A stretch of DNA of 64,000 bases, from contig NZ_CP102602.1 in NCBI RefSeq assembly GCF_024707485.1, forward strand, positions 1,240,001 to 1,304,000. The letters are read 5' to 3'. This document shows, one piece after another, positions 7,211 to 16,183 of this stretch. A program made the position numbers and the translations under genes. A model generated the notes under the pieces. That model had not been told where the DNA came from and did not search any database. It worked only from the letters and a program-made list of their open reading frames with translations. Position 1 is the first letter of the stretch. Each line of letters opens with the position of its first letter. This DNA comes from Thermococcus thermotolerans. Its GTDB lineage: Archaea > Methanobacteriota_B > Thermococci > Thermococcales > Thermococcaceae.

Positions 7211-8278
7211 CTAGAGCTCCTCCCTCCGGAGGAGGCCAAGCTCCTCACCGGTTTCAAGCACCCTAATCCTGCCAAAACGGAGCTCGACTGCGTTACCAAC
7301 TTCCTGGGTCGGGAGAGGCGTCAAAACCTGCGCCTTCATCTCACTGAAGTTTATCCACTTGAGTATCCCGACGCCAAGGCAGAGGCCGTTCCTATCGATG
7401 AATCCCACAAGAAGGTTGCTGAGCCTATCAAAATCGACGGCATGGATGACCGAGCGAGTGTACTGCCTGATTCCACCCTCAGTTTCCGCCTTGACGACAA
7501 CGTAGCGCTCTCCCTTCCAGCCGGCTATGACGAGCCATCGGAAGAGCGCCGACAGCAGTTCCCTCTCCTCCTGAGTCAGAGGCCTGCCCCTGAAGAGCTC
7601 CGTTCCCGTGGGAACAGTCCCCGAAAGGTCAACCTCTACCAGTGAAGCATTTGAGAAGTATGCCCTCCACTTTTCCTTTCTAACCTCCCTGCGCTCGCCC
7701 CTTGAATGCTCCCTCACCTTCTCACTGATGGAAAGAGTCAGGGCTTCTCCATAGGGGGAGAGGAGCCTCCGAAGGTGAGATAACTCGCCGTTCCTTTCAA
7801 GGAAGACGATCAGCTCGGGCCTTACGAGTTCAGCCTTGAGGCGCTTCATCTCAATTCCCTGACCTGTGACGAAACCCGTCGTATCTATGAGAACCACGTC
7901 AGCCTTTTCGACGGCGATATCTGCAAGTCTCTTAACTCCAACGGCCATCTCTCCGGTGTAGCTTCCGGGGGTTATGGTGCCTATGAAGTAGTGGGCATAT
8001 GCCCTAAGCTCACCGATCGACTCAAACGGCCCCTCTGGAAAAGCCAGACTTACCGTAGCCGGAGGAAGGATGCCCTTCTGACCGACATCGCTGTCAACCA
8101 CCGCAACCCTGAGACCCTCCTCAATGAGCCTGTTTGCCAGAAAAGTCAGCAAAGTTGTCTTTCCGCTGTCGGTTGGGCCTATAAGCATGACCTTTGCAGG
8201 CCGCTCCAGGTTCATTATCCGTTCAAGGAGCTCAAACCTATCCGGCGGAACGTCCTCCGTGTAGGTTGCTTTGTTCAT
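7211..8278 (-). CDS. Polyribonucleotide 5'-hydroxyl-kinase (Clp1/Grc3 family)
   Basis: The 355-residue ATPase has the P-loop GPTDSGKTT near residues 33-41 and the Clp1-type VVDSDVGQKGILPPATVSLAFP segment, then LIDTTGFVTGQG (Walker B region). The C-terminal half (about 230-355) matches the beta-rich tail of archaeal 5'-OH polynucleotide kinases such as the Pyrococcus Clp1 homologue. These phosphorylate RNA 5' ends, probably for repair or for ligation of processed RNA. ATG 8278 follows AGGA. Confidence 0.9.
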   Translation of the reverse strand: MNKATYTEDVPPDRFELLERIMNLERPAKVMLIGPTDSGKTTLLTFLANRLIEEGLRVAVVDSDVGQKGILPPATVSLAFPEGPFESIGELRAYAHYFIGTITPGSYTGEMAVGVKRLADIAVEKADVVLIDTTGFVTGQGIEMKRLKAELVRPELIVFLERNGELSHLRRLLSPYGEALTLSISEKVREHSRGERREVRKEKWRAYFSNASLVEVDLSGTVPTGTELFRGRPLTQEERELLSALFRWLVIAGWKGERYVVVKAETEGGIRQYTRSVIHAVDFDRLSNLLVGFIDRNGLCLGVGILKWINFSEMKAQVLTPLPTQEVGNAVELRFGRIRVLETGEELGLLRREEL

Positions 8279-8441
8279 GTGCGTTCCTAGGAGAATTGGA
8301 ATTAAAAAGGTAACTTTTAGAAAGACTTATAAGAGTGGTAGTGGCCATAATTTATGAATCATGAAAAGTTTACATAAGACTTAAAAACGATTGGTTTAAT
8401 AAAGCTGTAAACGCTAATCTTGCAAAAGGGAGGTTTTAAAA

Positions 8442-8906
8442 ATGGAAGGGAAGACCACCCTCACTCCAAGGCAGATAAGGCTTCTAAGGAAGTTTTATGA
8501 GGAAGGAAAGACCATCGAGGTGCACACCGTTGAGAAAACTCAGGACGAGCTTGCAGAAGAGCTTGGAATCACCAGACAGGCTCTCAGCAATCACCTCAAG
8601 GTGCTTAAAGAGCTCGGCTACATAAGAACCGGAAGGGGCTTTATAGACCTGACCGATAAAGCCCTCGACCTTCTCGGGGAAAAGAAAGGCGACGTCTTCG
8701 TCTTCGTGAAGATAGAACCCACGAAGAGAAAGCACGTCTACGAACATATAAAGGAGCTTAAAATAAAGAGGATATACCGCGTTACAGGTGACATTGACCT
8801 TATCGTCGAGGCCGACAAGACCAAGCTTGATGAAATACTTGAGGAGATAGCCTCACTCGACGGTGTCAAAGAGACCATCACCCACATCGTCCTTGAGGTC
8901 CTTTGA
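8442..8906 (+). CDS. Lrp/AsnC-like transcriptional regulator
   Basis: 154 residues. The N-terminal winged helix (TQDELAEELGITRQALSNHLKVLKELGYIRTGRG, about 28-62) is followed by an Lrp-type effector domain (VFVFVKIEPTKRKHVYEHIKELK...RVTGDIDLIVEADKTKLDEILEEIASLDGVKETITHIVL, about 85-154). Archaeal members act as octamers that sense amino acids or metabolic state. The ribosome site is GGGAGGT. The 163-base upstream gap is AT rich and has facing GTTTAC (8367) and GTAAAC (8407) sequences that could be an autoregulatory site. The gene overlaps engB convergently by 54 bases. Confidence 0.88.
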   Translation: MEGKTTLTPRQIRLLRKFYEEGKTIEVHTVEKTQDELAEELGITRQALSNHLKVLKELGYIRTGRGFIDLTDKALDLLGEKKGDVFVFVKIEPTKRKHVYEHIKELKIKRIYRVTGDIDLIVEADKTKLDEILEEIASLDGVKETITHIVLEVL

Positions 8907-9476
8907 TTCAGCTGGGGGCTTTTTCCTGCCCTCTTTGAGCTTCTTCTCCATAAGCTTCCTGAGCTCCAGCAGGTTCGTTCCGAACTTCGCTGAAATGGGC
9001 ACAAACGTCTCCGGTATCTCGCTGTAGGGAACGCCAAACTTCTCGGCGAGAAAGTTTATGGTCTTCTGCAGGTTCCTTATCTTGTCCATCTTGTTTACGG
9101 CCACTATCACGGGAATCTCCAGCTCCCCCAGGAACTGGTAAAACTCAACATCAATAGGTATCTCTCCGCGCTTCTCCCAGCGCTCTATTATCTCCGGGGC
9201 GGCCTTGCCATCAACCACCAGAACAGCCAGCTCTATTTTTTCCGCGTTCTCTTCGATGAAGTGCACTATCTCGTCCTTTATGCGCTCCTGCTTAGCCTTT
9301 GGAACGCCGCTCATGAAGCCGAAGCCGGGCATGTCCACCACCAGCTTCCCGCGCCAGTTTATCTCCACTGGCTTCCTAGTGACTCCGGGCCTCTTGCCCC
9401 TCTTGACCCATTTCCCAGTCAGGCGGAAGATGAGCGTGCTCTTGCCAACGTTCGAACGTCCCACGAATATTATCAT
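8853..9476 (-). CDS. engB: Ribosome-biogenesis GTPase EngB
   Basis: The 207-residue TRAFAC GTPase shows G1 GRSNVGKS near the N-terminus, G3 DMPGFG, G4 NKMDK and the G2/switch region KRPGVTRKP. EngB/YihA proteins assist assembly of the large ribosomal subunit. ATG 9476 is preferred because GGTGAGAGG precedes it; GTG 9485 is possible. Its last 18 codons overlap the convergent Lrp gene. Confidence 0.95.
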   Translation of the reverse strand: MIIFVGRSNVGKSTLIFRLTGKWVKRGKRPGVTRKPVEINWRGKLVVDMPGFGFMSGVPKAKQERIKDEIVHFIEENAEKIELAVLVVDGKAAPEIIERWEKRGEIPIDVEFYQFLGELEIPVIVAVNKMDKIRNLQKTINFLAEKFGVPYSEIPETFVPISAKFGTNLLELRKLMEKKLKEGRKKPPAESKDLKDDVGDGLFDTVE

Positions 9477-9569
9477 CCCTCTCACCGTAAGCGATGAAGC
9501 TTTTTCGCCTTATAAGCCTTGGCGGAAAAGTTAAGTAGGCAAAGGGATAAGTCTCAACGGTGGTGTTTT

Positions 9570-10226
9570 ATGGTAGAGGGTGGCGAAACCAAGGCCAACC
9601 AGCTCATCAACAAATTCGTCATATCCCTGACCGACGGAAAGATACTGGGCTACGTTACAGATATAAACGTCGAGGTTGAGGGTGACCAGTTCTACTTCAT
9701 CCTCAAGATGAAGGAAGTGGAGAACCTAGGAAAGGGCCAGAGCATGTTCTCCAGCGAGAGGAAGCTCAAAATAAGGCCCGGGGATATAGTCAACGTTGGG
9801 CCGGACGTTATAATCCTCGGGAACGGTAAGGTCCCGCCGCTCAGGGAGATAGAGAGGCTCAACCAGATAGCCGAGGAGTATAACTCCTTGGTTAGGGAAC
9901 TTGAAGCCAAGGAGAGGCTAATAGAGAAACTCAAGGAGGAGAACTATGAGCTGACGAAGAAGCTCGACGAGATACAGAGGGAACTGAGAAAGCTCCAAGT
10001 GATGAAGGAGGACTTCGAGCACCTCAAGGAACAGCTCGTCAGGCAGGAAGGGCAGTTAGAGATGGCCAAGGACTACATAAGGCTCCTGGAGGGACTCAGG
10101 CACGACATAGACAAGATAAAGGACGACGTGGACAAGCTTATACAGACACAGCTGGAAGAAGTGGTCAGGGCAATAATCAACGAGGAGCTGAACGCAAGGG
10201 GATTAAAGAAGACGAGCTTTATTTAA
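9570..10226 (+). CDS. PRC-barrel-like protein with long coiled coil
   Basis: 218 residues. The first 80 residues look like a PRC barrel: NKFVISLTDGKILGYVTDINV, then LKIRPGDIVNVGPDVIIL. From about 95 to 190 the sequence is a charged heptad coiled coil (AEEYNSLVRELEAKERLIEKL and on), then a short helical tail. PRC-barrel proteins in archaea include factors of RNA processing and of cell division, so a scaffold role is possible but unproven. ATG 9570 follows GGTGGTG. It converges with sec61-beta; the two stop codons interlock. Confidence 0.75.
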   Translation: MVEGGETKANQLINKFVISLTDGKILGYVTDINVEVEGDQFYFILKMKEVENLGKGQSMFSSERKLKIRPGDIVNVGPDVIILGNGKVPPLREIERLNQIAEEYNSLVRELEAKERLIEKLKEENYELTKKLDEIQRELRKLQVMKEDFEHLKEQLVRQEGQLEMAKDYIRLLEGLRHDIDKIKDDVDKLIQTQLEEVVRAIINEELNARGLKKTSFI

Positions 10227-10393
10227 CCGAAAAGCTGCGGGCCGAATGCATGGAGGAGTATCTCAAGGGCAACCAGGATAAGCGTAACCGCTATGACCCC
10301 CCTCGGGCTTATTTTTATTGCCCTTGTGTCCTCGTCGAAGAACCTCATAAGACCGGCACCGGTTGGCGGAAGCGTTGCTCTTTCTTTTGCCAT
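10223..10393 (-). CDS. Preprotein translocase subunit Sec61-beta (SecG-like)
   Basis: The 56-residue protein begins MAKERATLPPTGAGLMRFFDED, continues with TRAIKISPRGVIAVTLILVALEILLHAFG and ends PQLFG. One transmembrane helix at about residues 33-53 follows a short cytosolic segment with the family's PPTGAGLMRFF motif. It is the small non-essential subunit of the SecYEbeta channel. Its TAA interlocks with the stop of the convergent coiled-coil gene. It was read directly from the sequence because it is short. Confidence 0.95.
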   Translation of the reverse strand: MAKERATLPPTGAGLMRFFDEDTRAIKISPRGVIAVTLILVALEILLHAFGPQLFG

Positions 10394-10580
10394 CCATCTC
10401 ACCCCTCAAGGAGTGGCTACCGCTGGAAGTATAAAAAAGTTTTGATTGGGAATCATCACCGGAAACACTGGAAAATTTATAAAGTTTTTTCTCGATAAAT
10501 GCAAAGTTAATACTGTCACAATCTTTATATATGATAAGGTCAATGTCCACACAGCAGGTTCTTTCTGGATGGATCAAAAC

Positions 10581-10624
10581 GGAGCGCCCGGAAACCAGCG
10601 ACACTTCTCACCCAGCGGCGCTCC
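10581..10624 (+). ncRNA. Structured 5' leader hairpin (candidate RNA element)
   Basis: GGAGCGCC (10581-10588) pairs perfectly with GGCGCTCC (10617-10624) across a 28-base loop. A TATA box (CTTTATATA near 10523) would start transcription close to 10550, giving a leader of about 120 nt before the next gene. ACA follows the helix by ten bases, so an H/ACA-type RNA was considered, but no clear pseudouridylation pocket is seen. Confidence 0.4.
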
Positions 10625-10671
10625 CTCTGGCAAAACATGCTAAGTCTTCGTCAATATGTGGGGGTGTTCCC

Positions 10672-10986
10672 GTGCCGATGTACCACATAACCCACCGCTG
10701 GCCAGGAGAGGACGACGTTATAGCGGCGAAGGAGGCCGCAGATTTCTTCAGCAAGGTCAGCCTCCCGGAAGGGTTCGAGTTCGTCGCCTCATACAACTTC
10801 AACGGTGGCTCTCATACCATCTGGAGGGCACCGAGCAGGGAAGAGCTTGAGAGGTTCCTCAAAACCATCGACGCTCCAATCTTTAAGAAAAACATGGAAA
10901 TAACGGAGGTCGTCCAGAGCTATCCGCCGACGGTGGAGTACACTGTTAGGTTATGGTACTGGCTCCACAGCCTCGGGAGGAAGTGA
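10672..10986 (+). CDS. Conserved hypothetical protein with long leader
   Basis: 104 residues (MPMYHITHRWPGEDDVIAAKEAAD...EGFEFVASYNFNGGSHTIWRAPSREELERFLKT...). Its alternating beta/alpha pattern is compatible with a small ferredoxin-like or dimeric alpha/beta-barrel fold, but I do not recognise the family with certainty. GTG 10672 is chosen because GGGGGTG lies five bases upstream; ATG 10678 is an alternative. The unusually long leader has a strong inverted repeat (10581-10624). Confidence 0.7.
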   Translation: MPMYHITHRWPGEDDVIAAKEAADFFSKVSLPEGFEFVASYNFNGGSHTIWRAPSREELERFLKTIDAPIFKKNMEITEVVQSYPPTVEYTVRLWYWLHSLGRK

Positions 10987-11085
10987 GCTCCGACAGGGGA
11001 AACTTTTTAAACACCAAGCCACAGCGCTCACTGGATAAGGGGTTTACCCAATGAATCCCGCTAATGACACAGGAGGTGGGAGGAA

Positions 11086-11463
11086 ATGGCGACCTTCAAG
11101 CTCGTTATATCCAACCCCAAGACCGGCATAGCCAGGCAGATTGAGATAAGCGGTGAAGAGGCCGAGAAGCTGGTAGGAAAGCGCATAGGGGAGGAGATAC
11201 CGGCAAGCGAGCTCGGGCTCAACCTCACCGAGATATTCGGCGAGGAGATCCCGGGCAGCGTCAAGCTCAGGATAACCGGTGGAACCGACAAGGACGGCTT
11301 CCCCATGAGGCCCGACGTCCACGGCCCGAGGAGGGTCAAGATCCTCGTTTCAAAGGGTCCGGGCTTCAGGCCGAAGGAGAAGGGTGAGAGGAGGAAGAAG
11401 ACCGTCAGGGGCAACACCATCAGCCCCGAGATCGTCCAGATCAACATGAAGCTCGTCTTCTGA
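11086..11463 (+). CDS. rps6e: 30S ribosomal protein S6e
   Basis: 125 residues, typical archaeal length: [21 protein letters not shown] at the start, the conserved [23 protein letters not shown] segment in the middle, and a basic C-terminal part [16 protein letters not shown]. The ribosome site GGAGGTGGGAGG is very strong and a TATA-like CTTTTTAAA sits near 11005. It heads a translation cluster with aIF2-gamma. Confidence 0.97.
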   Translation: MATFKLVISNPKTGIARQIEISGEEAEKLVGKRIGEEIPASELGLNLTEIFGEEIPGSVKLRITGGTDKDGFPMRPDVHGPRRVKILVSKGPGFRPKEKGERRKKTVRGNTISPEIVQINMKLVF

Positions 11464-11570
11464 GCTTCCTCCTTTCCCCAAACTTATCGCTTTTCTGTCT
11501 TGCTCAAGTTCTCCCCATCGAGGTAACCTTAATAAACCGGCCAACGCTCTAAATTTAGGGGTGAGAGAAG

Positions 11571-12803
11571 ATGGCAAAGAAGAAGGAGTTTAGGCAGGCC
11601 GAGGTTAACATTGGAATGGTCGGTCACGTTGATCACGGTAAAACGACACTCACAAAGGCCCTGACCGGAATCTGGACTGACACTCACAGCGAGGAGCTCA
11701 GAAGGGGAATCACAATCAAGATAGGCTTCGCCGATGCGGAGATAAGGAAGTGCCCGAGCTGTGGCAGGTACTCCAACTCACCGGCCTGCCCGTACTGCGG
11801 TGCTGAGACAGAGTTCGAGAGGCGCGTTTCTTTCATAGACGCCCCCGGCCACGAGGCGCTCATGACAACGATGCTCGCCGGTGCCTCCCTCATGGACGGT
11901 GCCGTTCTCGTAATAGCCGCAAACGAGGGCGTCATGCCCCAGACAAGGGAGCACCTTATGGCCCTCCAGATAGTCGGCAACAAGAACATCGTCATAGCCC
12001 TCAACAAGATCGAGCTTGTGGACAGGGAGAAGGTCATCGAGAGGTATCACGAGATAAAGGAGTTCGTCAGGGGGACTGTGGCAGAAAACGCCCCGATAAT
12101 CCCGATATCAGCGCTCCACGGCGCTAACGTTGACGTTCTCCTTCAGGCAATAGAGGAGTTCATACCGACGCCGGGGCACGACCTCAACAAGCCCCCCAAG
12201 ATGCTCGTCCTGAGGAGCTTTGACGTCAACAAACCGGGAACCAAGCCCGAGAAGCTCGTCGGTGGCGTCATTGGCGGTTCGATAATCCAGGGCAAGCTCA
12301 AGGTCGGCGACGAGATTGAGATAAGGCCCGGTGTTCCCTACGAGGACCACGGCAGGATAAGGTACGAGCCCATAACCACCGAGATAGTCTCCCTCCAGGC
12401 CGGCGGAAGGTTCGTCGAGGAGGCCTACCCGGGCGGACTCGTCGGAGTGGGAACCAAGCTCGACCCCTACCTCACCAAGGGTGACCTGATGGCCGGAAAC
12501 GTCGTCGGAAAGCCCGGCCAGCTACCACCTGTATGGGAGGATCTGAGGCTTGAGGTCCACCTCCTTGAGCGCGTTGTAGGAACCGAGGAAGAGCTCAAGG
12601 TCGAGCCGATAAAGAGGCGCGAGGTTCTTCTTCTCAACGTCGGAACGGCCAGGACGATGGGCCTCGTCACTGGCCTCGGAAAGGACGAGATCGAGCTCAA
12701 GCTCCAGATACCGATATGTGCGGAAGTCGGCGACAGGGTCGCCATCAGCAGGCAGGTCGGCAGCAGGTGGCGCCTCATAGGCTACGGATTCATCAGGGAG
12801 TAA
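11571..12803 (+). CDS. eif2g: Translation initiation factor 2, gamma subunit (aIF2-gamma)
   Basis: The 410-residue GTPase delivers Met-tRNAi. Visible motifs are G1 GHVDHGKT (about 18-25), switch 1 with [10 protein letters not shown], the zinc knuckle CPSC...CPYC (about 64-79), G3 DAPGHEAL, G4 NKIEL and G5 SALHG. Two beta-barrel domains follow, with [24 protein letters not shown] at the start of domain II. The length is normal. GTGAGAGAAG precedes the ATG. It lies between S6e and a PIN protein, a common archaeal arrangement. Confidence 0.98.
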   Translation: MAKKKEFRQAEVNIGMVGHVDHGKTTLTKALTGIWTDTHSEELRRGITIKIGFADAEIRKCPSCGRYSNSPACPYCGAETEFERRVSFIDAPGHEALMTTMLAGASLMDGAVLVIAANEGVMPQTREHLMALQIVGNKNIVIALNKIELVDREKVIERYHEIKEFVRGTVAENAPIIPISALHGANVDVLLQAIEEFIPTPGHDLNKPPKMLVLRSFDVNKPGTKPEKLVGGVIGGSIIQGKLKVGDEIEIRPGVPYEDHGRIRYEPITTEIVSLQAGGRFVEEAYPGGLVGVGTKLDPYLTKGDLMAGNVVGKPGQLPPVWEDLRLEVHLLERVVGTEEELKVEPIKRREVLLLNVGTARTMGLVTGLGKDEIELKLQIPICAEVGDRVAISRQVGSRWRLIGYGFIRE

Positions 12804-12836
12804 GCTTTTCTTATCCCTTTAATTTCGGTGAGGTTG

Positions 12837-13253
12837 ATGGGCGAAAGAAGAGAGTGGCTGGTGATTCCGGACACGAACTTTCTCCTGGTTCCGGGGCAGT
12901 TCGGCGTTGACATAATATCCGAGCTGAACAGGGTTCTCGACGTGAGGTTTAGGATAGCCGTTCCGAACGTCGTCCTCCAGGAGCTGGATGTCATAGAGTG
13001 GAAGTCCCGGGGAAAGGATTTACTCGCCATCAGGATGGCAAAGAAGCTCGCGGAGCGTTTTGAGGTCGTTGAGATGGGCCGCTTTGGAGAAAAACCAATA
13101 GACGACCAGATTTTCGATTTCGCAGTTAAAAACGAGCGCGTAATCGTCTGCACCAACGACAAGGGGCTGAAGAAAAGGCTGAGGGAGAAAGGCGTTCCCG
13201 TTGTATACCTCCGCTCGAAGAGGATACTCGAGCTTGAGGGCATGTTGGAGTGA
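12837..13253 (+). CDS. PIN-domain nuclease, Fcf1-like
   Basis: The 138-residue PIN domain has acidic residues at the usual places: IPDTNFLLVP near the N-terminus, LQELDVIEW, KPIDDQIFDFA and VCTNDKGLKKRL. Single-domain archaeal PIN proteins next to aIF2-gamma are related to eukaryotic Fcf1/Utp24 rRNA-processing nucleases more than to VapC toxins, and no antitoxin gene is present. The role in rRNA processing is inferred. ATG 12837 follows GGTGAGG. Confidence 0.85.
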   Translation: MGERREWLVIPDTNFLLVPGQFGVDIISELNRVLDVRFRIAVPNVVLQELDVIEWKSRGKDLLAIRMAKKLAERFEVVEMGRFGEKPIDDQIFDFAVKNERVIVCTNDKGLKKRLREKGVPVVYLRSKRILELEGMLE

Positions 13254-13360
13254 GTGTTTCGCGAAAAACGTCAAAAACACCGAAAAAACGCTCGCCTTTT
13301 TCACCGGCTTTCGTTCAAAACCCTTAAATTCTCCCCGCCGTTTGCCCCTTGGGTGGGACG

Positions 13361-14131
13361 ATGTACACTGAGGAAGGACTATTAAGCGAGATTAGGGAAC
13401 TCCTCGAAGATGAGGAGCTCTACGAGCTCTACGAGAGGGCATTCAGAGAGTACCGCTATTACTTCGAGACGACCAACTACATCGTCCTGAACGTTTACCA
13501 GTTCAACGACCACGGGCCGATCCACGTCCTCCTAACCACCAGGCGCGCGCTGGAGCTTCTGAACATCATTCGGAAGTTCGGAATCCAGACGACGGCAGAA
13601 AAGCTCGGCAAGCCCTTCCGGTGGAGCAAGTTCATAGTTGCCTTCGGGGCCCTGTTCCACGACATAGGGAACATGGTTCACCGCGTCAACCACTACGGGT
13701 TCAGTGCCTTCCTGGCAGAGCCGATAGTGGAAAAGCTCGTCGCGGAGTTCGAACGGGACGACCCGCTACTGCTCAAGGCACTGACGCTGAACGCTATATA
13801 CACCCATGACGAACATGTCCCATGCACCACCATAGAAGGCTCGCTGGTTACCATAGCAGACGGCTGCGACATGGAGGCCGGAAGGAGCAGACTGGCCCAC
13901 AAGAGGGACAGGGTCGACATACACGCCGTTTCGGCACTCGCCATAGAAAGGGTCGATATCAAGGAGGGCACCATGGAGCAGCCAATACTCATTGAGATAT
14001 GGATGAAGCACCTCGCCGGCATCTTCCAGGTGGACGAGATACTGACAAAGAAGGTGAAGAGCTCCCTCCTAAGCGGGAAGGTGAAGCTGAGGATCCACGT
14101 TGGGGAAGAGCTCATGGAGAAGGTTATTTAA
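13361..14131 (+). CDS. HD-domain phosphohydrolase
   Basis: 256 residues with the HD signature: HGPIHVLLTTRRALEL supplies the first His, FHDIGNMVHRVNHYG the HD pair, NAIYTHDEHVPCTTIEGSLVTIADGCDMEAGR the later His/Asp. HD enzymes of this type hydrolyse nucleotides or cyclic nucleotides; the substrate is unknown. ATG 13361 follows GGGTGGGAC. It ends 22 bases before the DUF434 gene, whose TATA-like box overlaps its end. Confidence 0.85.
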   Translation: MYTEEGLLSEIRELLEDEELYELYERAFREYRYYFETTNYIVLNVYQFNDHGPIHVLLTTRRALELLNIIRKFGIQTTAEKLGKPFRWSKFIVAFGALFHDIGNMVHRVNHYGFSAFLAEPIVEKLVAEFERDDPLLLKALTLNAIYTHDEHVPCTTIEGSLVTIADGCDMEAGRSRLAHKRDRVDIHAVSALAIERVDIKEGTMEQPILIEIWMKHLAGIFQVDEILTKKVKSSLLSGKVKLRIHVGEELMEKVI

Positions 14132-14153
14132 CCACCTCCCCCAAATTTTTACC

Positions 14154-14813
14154 ATGCTCTTCGAGGCCTACCGTGACCTTAAATACCTCCTCAACAGGGG
14201 CTACCGGAAGAGGTATGCCCTCGAATTCGTGGCCAACCACTACCGGCTGAGTAGGGGGGAGAGGCACCTGCTGGCCAGGTGCGTGTTCCCCGACTCATGG
14301 ATCGAGGATGTCAGGAAAAAAATTCTGGGGCCCAATGAGCTCAGGGGAAAAGTGCTGGCTATAGACGGCTTCAACGTCCTGATAACGCTCGAATCACTGG
14401 TAGAAGGAAAAGCCGTGCTCTGTGAGGACGGAATCGTGAGAGACCTGAAGTACCAGGGAAAGTACAGGCTCAGGGAAGAAACAGAAAACCTGCTCCGTGA
14501 AATAGCCAGGGCGCTCCTTGAGCTGGAGGTTTCAGAGGCGGTTTTCTTCTACGGCAGAAGCGTTTCCCAAAGCGGTCTCATCAGAAAGCTCACCGAGGAG
14601 GCACTGGAGGTCGAAGGCGTGGCTGGGGAGGCCAAACTCGTCAAGAGCCCGGATTTCGAGCTTAAAACTCACGACACCGTGGCGACCGCCGACGTCGGCA
14701 TCATCGAAAAGGTTCCCTTCGTTTTTGATCTGGCGGCCTACATTGGCCTCAGGCTGGGGAAGGAAGCAAAGCCATTTTTCAGACTTTTCAAATCGGCAGC
14801 CTTGGGAGAGTAG
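14154..14813 (+). CDS. DUF434 family protein
   Basis: 219 residues. The N-terminal RDLKYLLNRGYRKRYALEFVANHYRLSRGERHLLARCVF and the central VLAIDGFNVLITLESLVEGKAVLCEDGIVRD are hallmarks of DUF434. The core resembles a PIN/NYN-type nuclease fold (DGFNVLIT, HDTVATADVGII), which is an inference. No ribosome site precedes ATG 14154, but TTATTTAA lies about 28 bases upstream, so the mRNA is probably leaderless. Confidence 0.8.
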   Translation: MLFEAYRDLKYLLNRGYRKRYALEFVANHYRLSRGERHLLARCVFPDSWIEDVRKKILGPNELRGKVLAIDGFNVLITLESLVEGKAVLCEDGIVRDLKYQGKYRLREETENLLREIARALLELEVSEAVFFYGRSVSQSGLIRKLTEEALEVEGVAGEAKLVKSPDFELKTHDTVATADVGIIEKVPFVFDLAAYIGLRLGKEAKPFFRLFKSAALGE

Positions 14814-14900
14814 GGACATATATCCAACCGCTTCAGTTTTGTTTGAAGTCTTAGAAAGTTTTTAATATGACAAGTGACAAGAATATAACATGTCTCTACG

Positions 14901-14922
14901 ACCCGCTTCCTTTTTTGCGGGT
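14901..14922 (+). other. Inverted repeat just before the first lipoprotein ribosome site
   Basis: ACCCGC (14901-14906) and GCGGGT (14917-14922) flank a pyrimidine-rich loop and end three bases before GGAGGG, the ribosome site of the lipoprotein gene. Translational control or an mRNA-stabilising hairpin is possible. Confidence 0.35.
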
Positions 14923-14936
14923 TCGGAGGGATTTGG

Positions 14937-16091
14937 ATGAAACGTGTCGTAACGGCCGTGTTGGTATTGTTGCTCCTCGGGATGGTCGTCGCGAGCGGCT
15001 GTCTCGGGGGAGGTGGGGAGACCTCAACCACTCCCTCATCCCCAACAACCACCCCTGGAACTTCTACCGAGGCCACATCACCGTCATACACTTCCAGCAC
15101 TCCAACTTCGTCCGAGACGACCTCCTCTCCTGTAACGGAAACCCAAACAACAGTGACCGAGACCACCTCCGCCACCGAGACTGAGACTGAAACCCAGACC
15201 CCCACTGAGGAAGCCTACTGGGAGAACCCATGGGAGTACGCCCCGATAAACATCAAGGGCGAGACCTACTGGATAACCTACTACAAGTACCGCTACAAGA
15301 TTCAGCCGGATCAGAACTCACCGATTTATGAATACGTCATAGAGAAGAGCGTTGATAAGACCACCGTCAACGTTTGCGGTATGGATCTTATGGGAAACAA
15401 GAAAGACCTCGGTGAGCAGCAGGTTTACGCCTACAGAACCGTGGTGAATCCTATCAAGGCTGCTGGACTTGATGACACCCTCACCATAACAGTCTGGTAC
15501 CTCTCCAACATGAGCGAGGCGTTCATCTATCCGTGGGACGTGCTGTGGTTCTCGTACATCTCCCCGACCGGTGCCGGAGACAACATTTTTGTCGGCATCC
15601 AGTTCGACTACAAAGGACAGAGCCTCAGGGTCATGAACCCCGCCCCGTTCCAGAGCGGCCTCTTTCCGTGCTTTGAGGGGGATATGAACCTGCCCGATAC
15701 GGTAAACGAAGACCTCGGATACCTCTACATGGGCTGGGTTACCCTCCTCCATCTGGGATTCTGGTACGAATGGAGCAGCGTTAACGTTCTGGTTCCGCAG
15801 TCGGGCGTCTGGAGCGACGGAATGGGTCACACCTGGACATGGAGCACAAGCCCCGACGGCGTTACAAGCTACTCCGGATTCACCTTCAAGCTGGTCAACT
15901 ACCAGTGGAAGTACGAAGGGACTGTGGAGGGCGTCAAGCTCCAGGGAGAAGGAAAGTTCTCACCCGATCTGCCCCTGGTGATTGAGAGCGAAGGCTACTA
16001 CTCCTATAAGGATCCAAACACAGGCCAGACAACGGTCGTTTACGGCTACCTGAAACTGGAAGACCTGAAGCTGGAGAAAAACCTGCCCTGA
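14937..16091 (+). CDS. Secreted lipoprotein with Thr/Ser-rich stalk, paralogue 1
   Basis: 384 residues. A signal peptide with lipobox VASGC (Cys about 22) is followed by GGGG and a roughly 70-residue Thr/Ser/Pro/Glu-rich linker, then a folded domain from about residue 95 starting YWENPWEYAPINIKGETYWITYYKYRYKI. It is paralogous to the next gene (the same WENPW / TNPWD start and Tyr-rich strands, and a PLVIE-EGYYSY tail). The domain is not recognised. It is probably anchored to the membrane outer face by a lipid on Cys. Confidence 0.8.
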   Translation: MKRVVTAVLVLLLLGMVVASGCLGGGGETSTTPSSPTTTPGTSTEATSPSYTSSTPTSSETTSSPVTETQTTVTETTSATETETETQTPTEEAYWENPWEYAPINIKGETYWITYYKYRYKIQPDQNSPIYEYVIEKSVDKTTVNVCGMDLMGNKKDLGEQQVYAYRTVVNPIKAAGLDDTLTITVWYLSNMSEAFIYPWDVLWFSYISPTGAGDNIFVGIQFDYKGQSLRVMNPAPFQSGLFPCFEGDMNLPDTVNEDLGYLYMGWVTLLHLGFWYEWSSVNVLVPQSGVWSDGMGHTWTWSTSPDGVTSYSGFTFKLVNYQWKYEGTVEGVKLQGEGKFSPDLPLVIESEGYYSYKDPNTGQTTVVYGYLKLEDLKLEKNLP

Positions 16092-16183
16092 GGCTCTTCT
16101 CCTCATTTCTTTTACCTGGCTATGCAAATGTTTAAGTATTTCCCAGTTGTATTTGATGTAAGATAACTGGAGGTTGGGATAAT

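Noticed and set aside
12837-13253. VapC toxin of a toxin-antitoxin pair
   Set aside because: There is no small antitoxin gene beside it, and the aIF2-gamma neighbourhood fits an Fcf1-like nuclease better.
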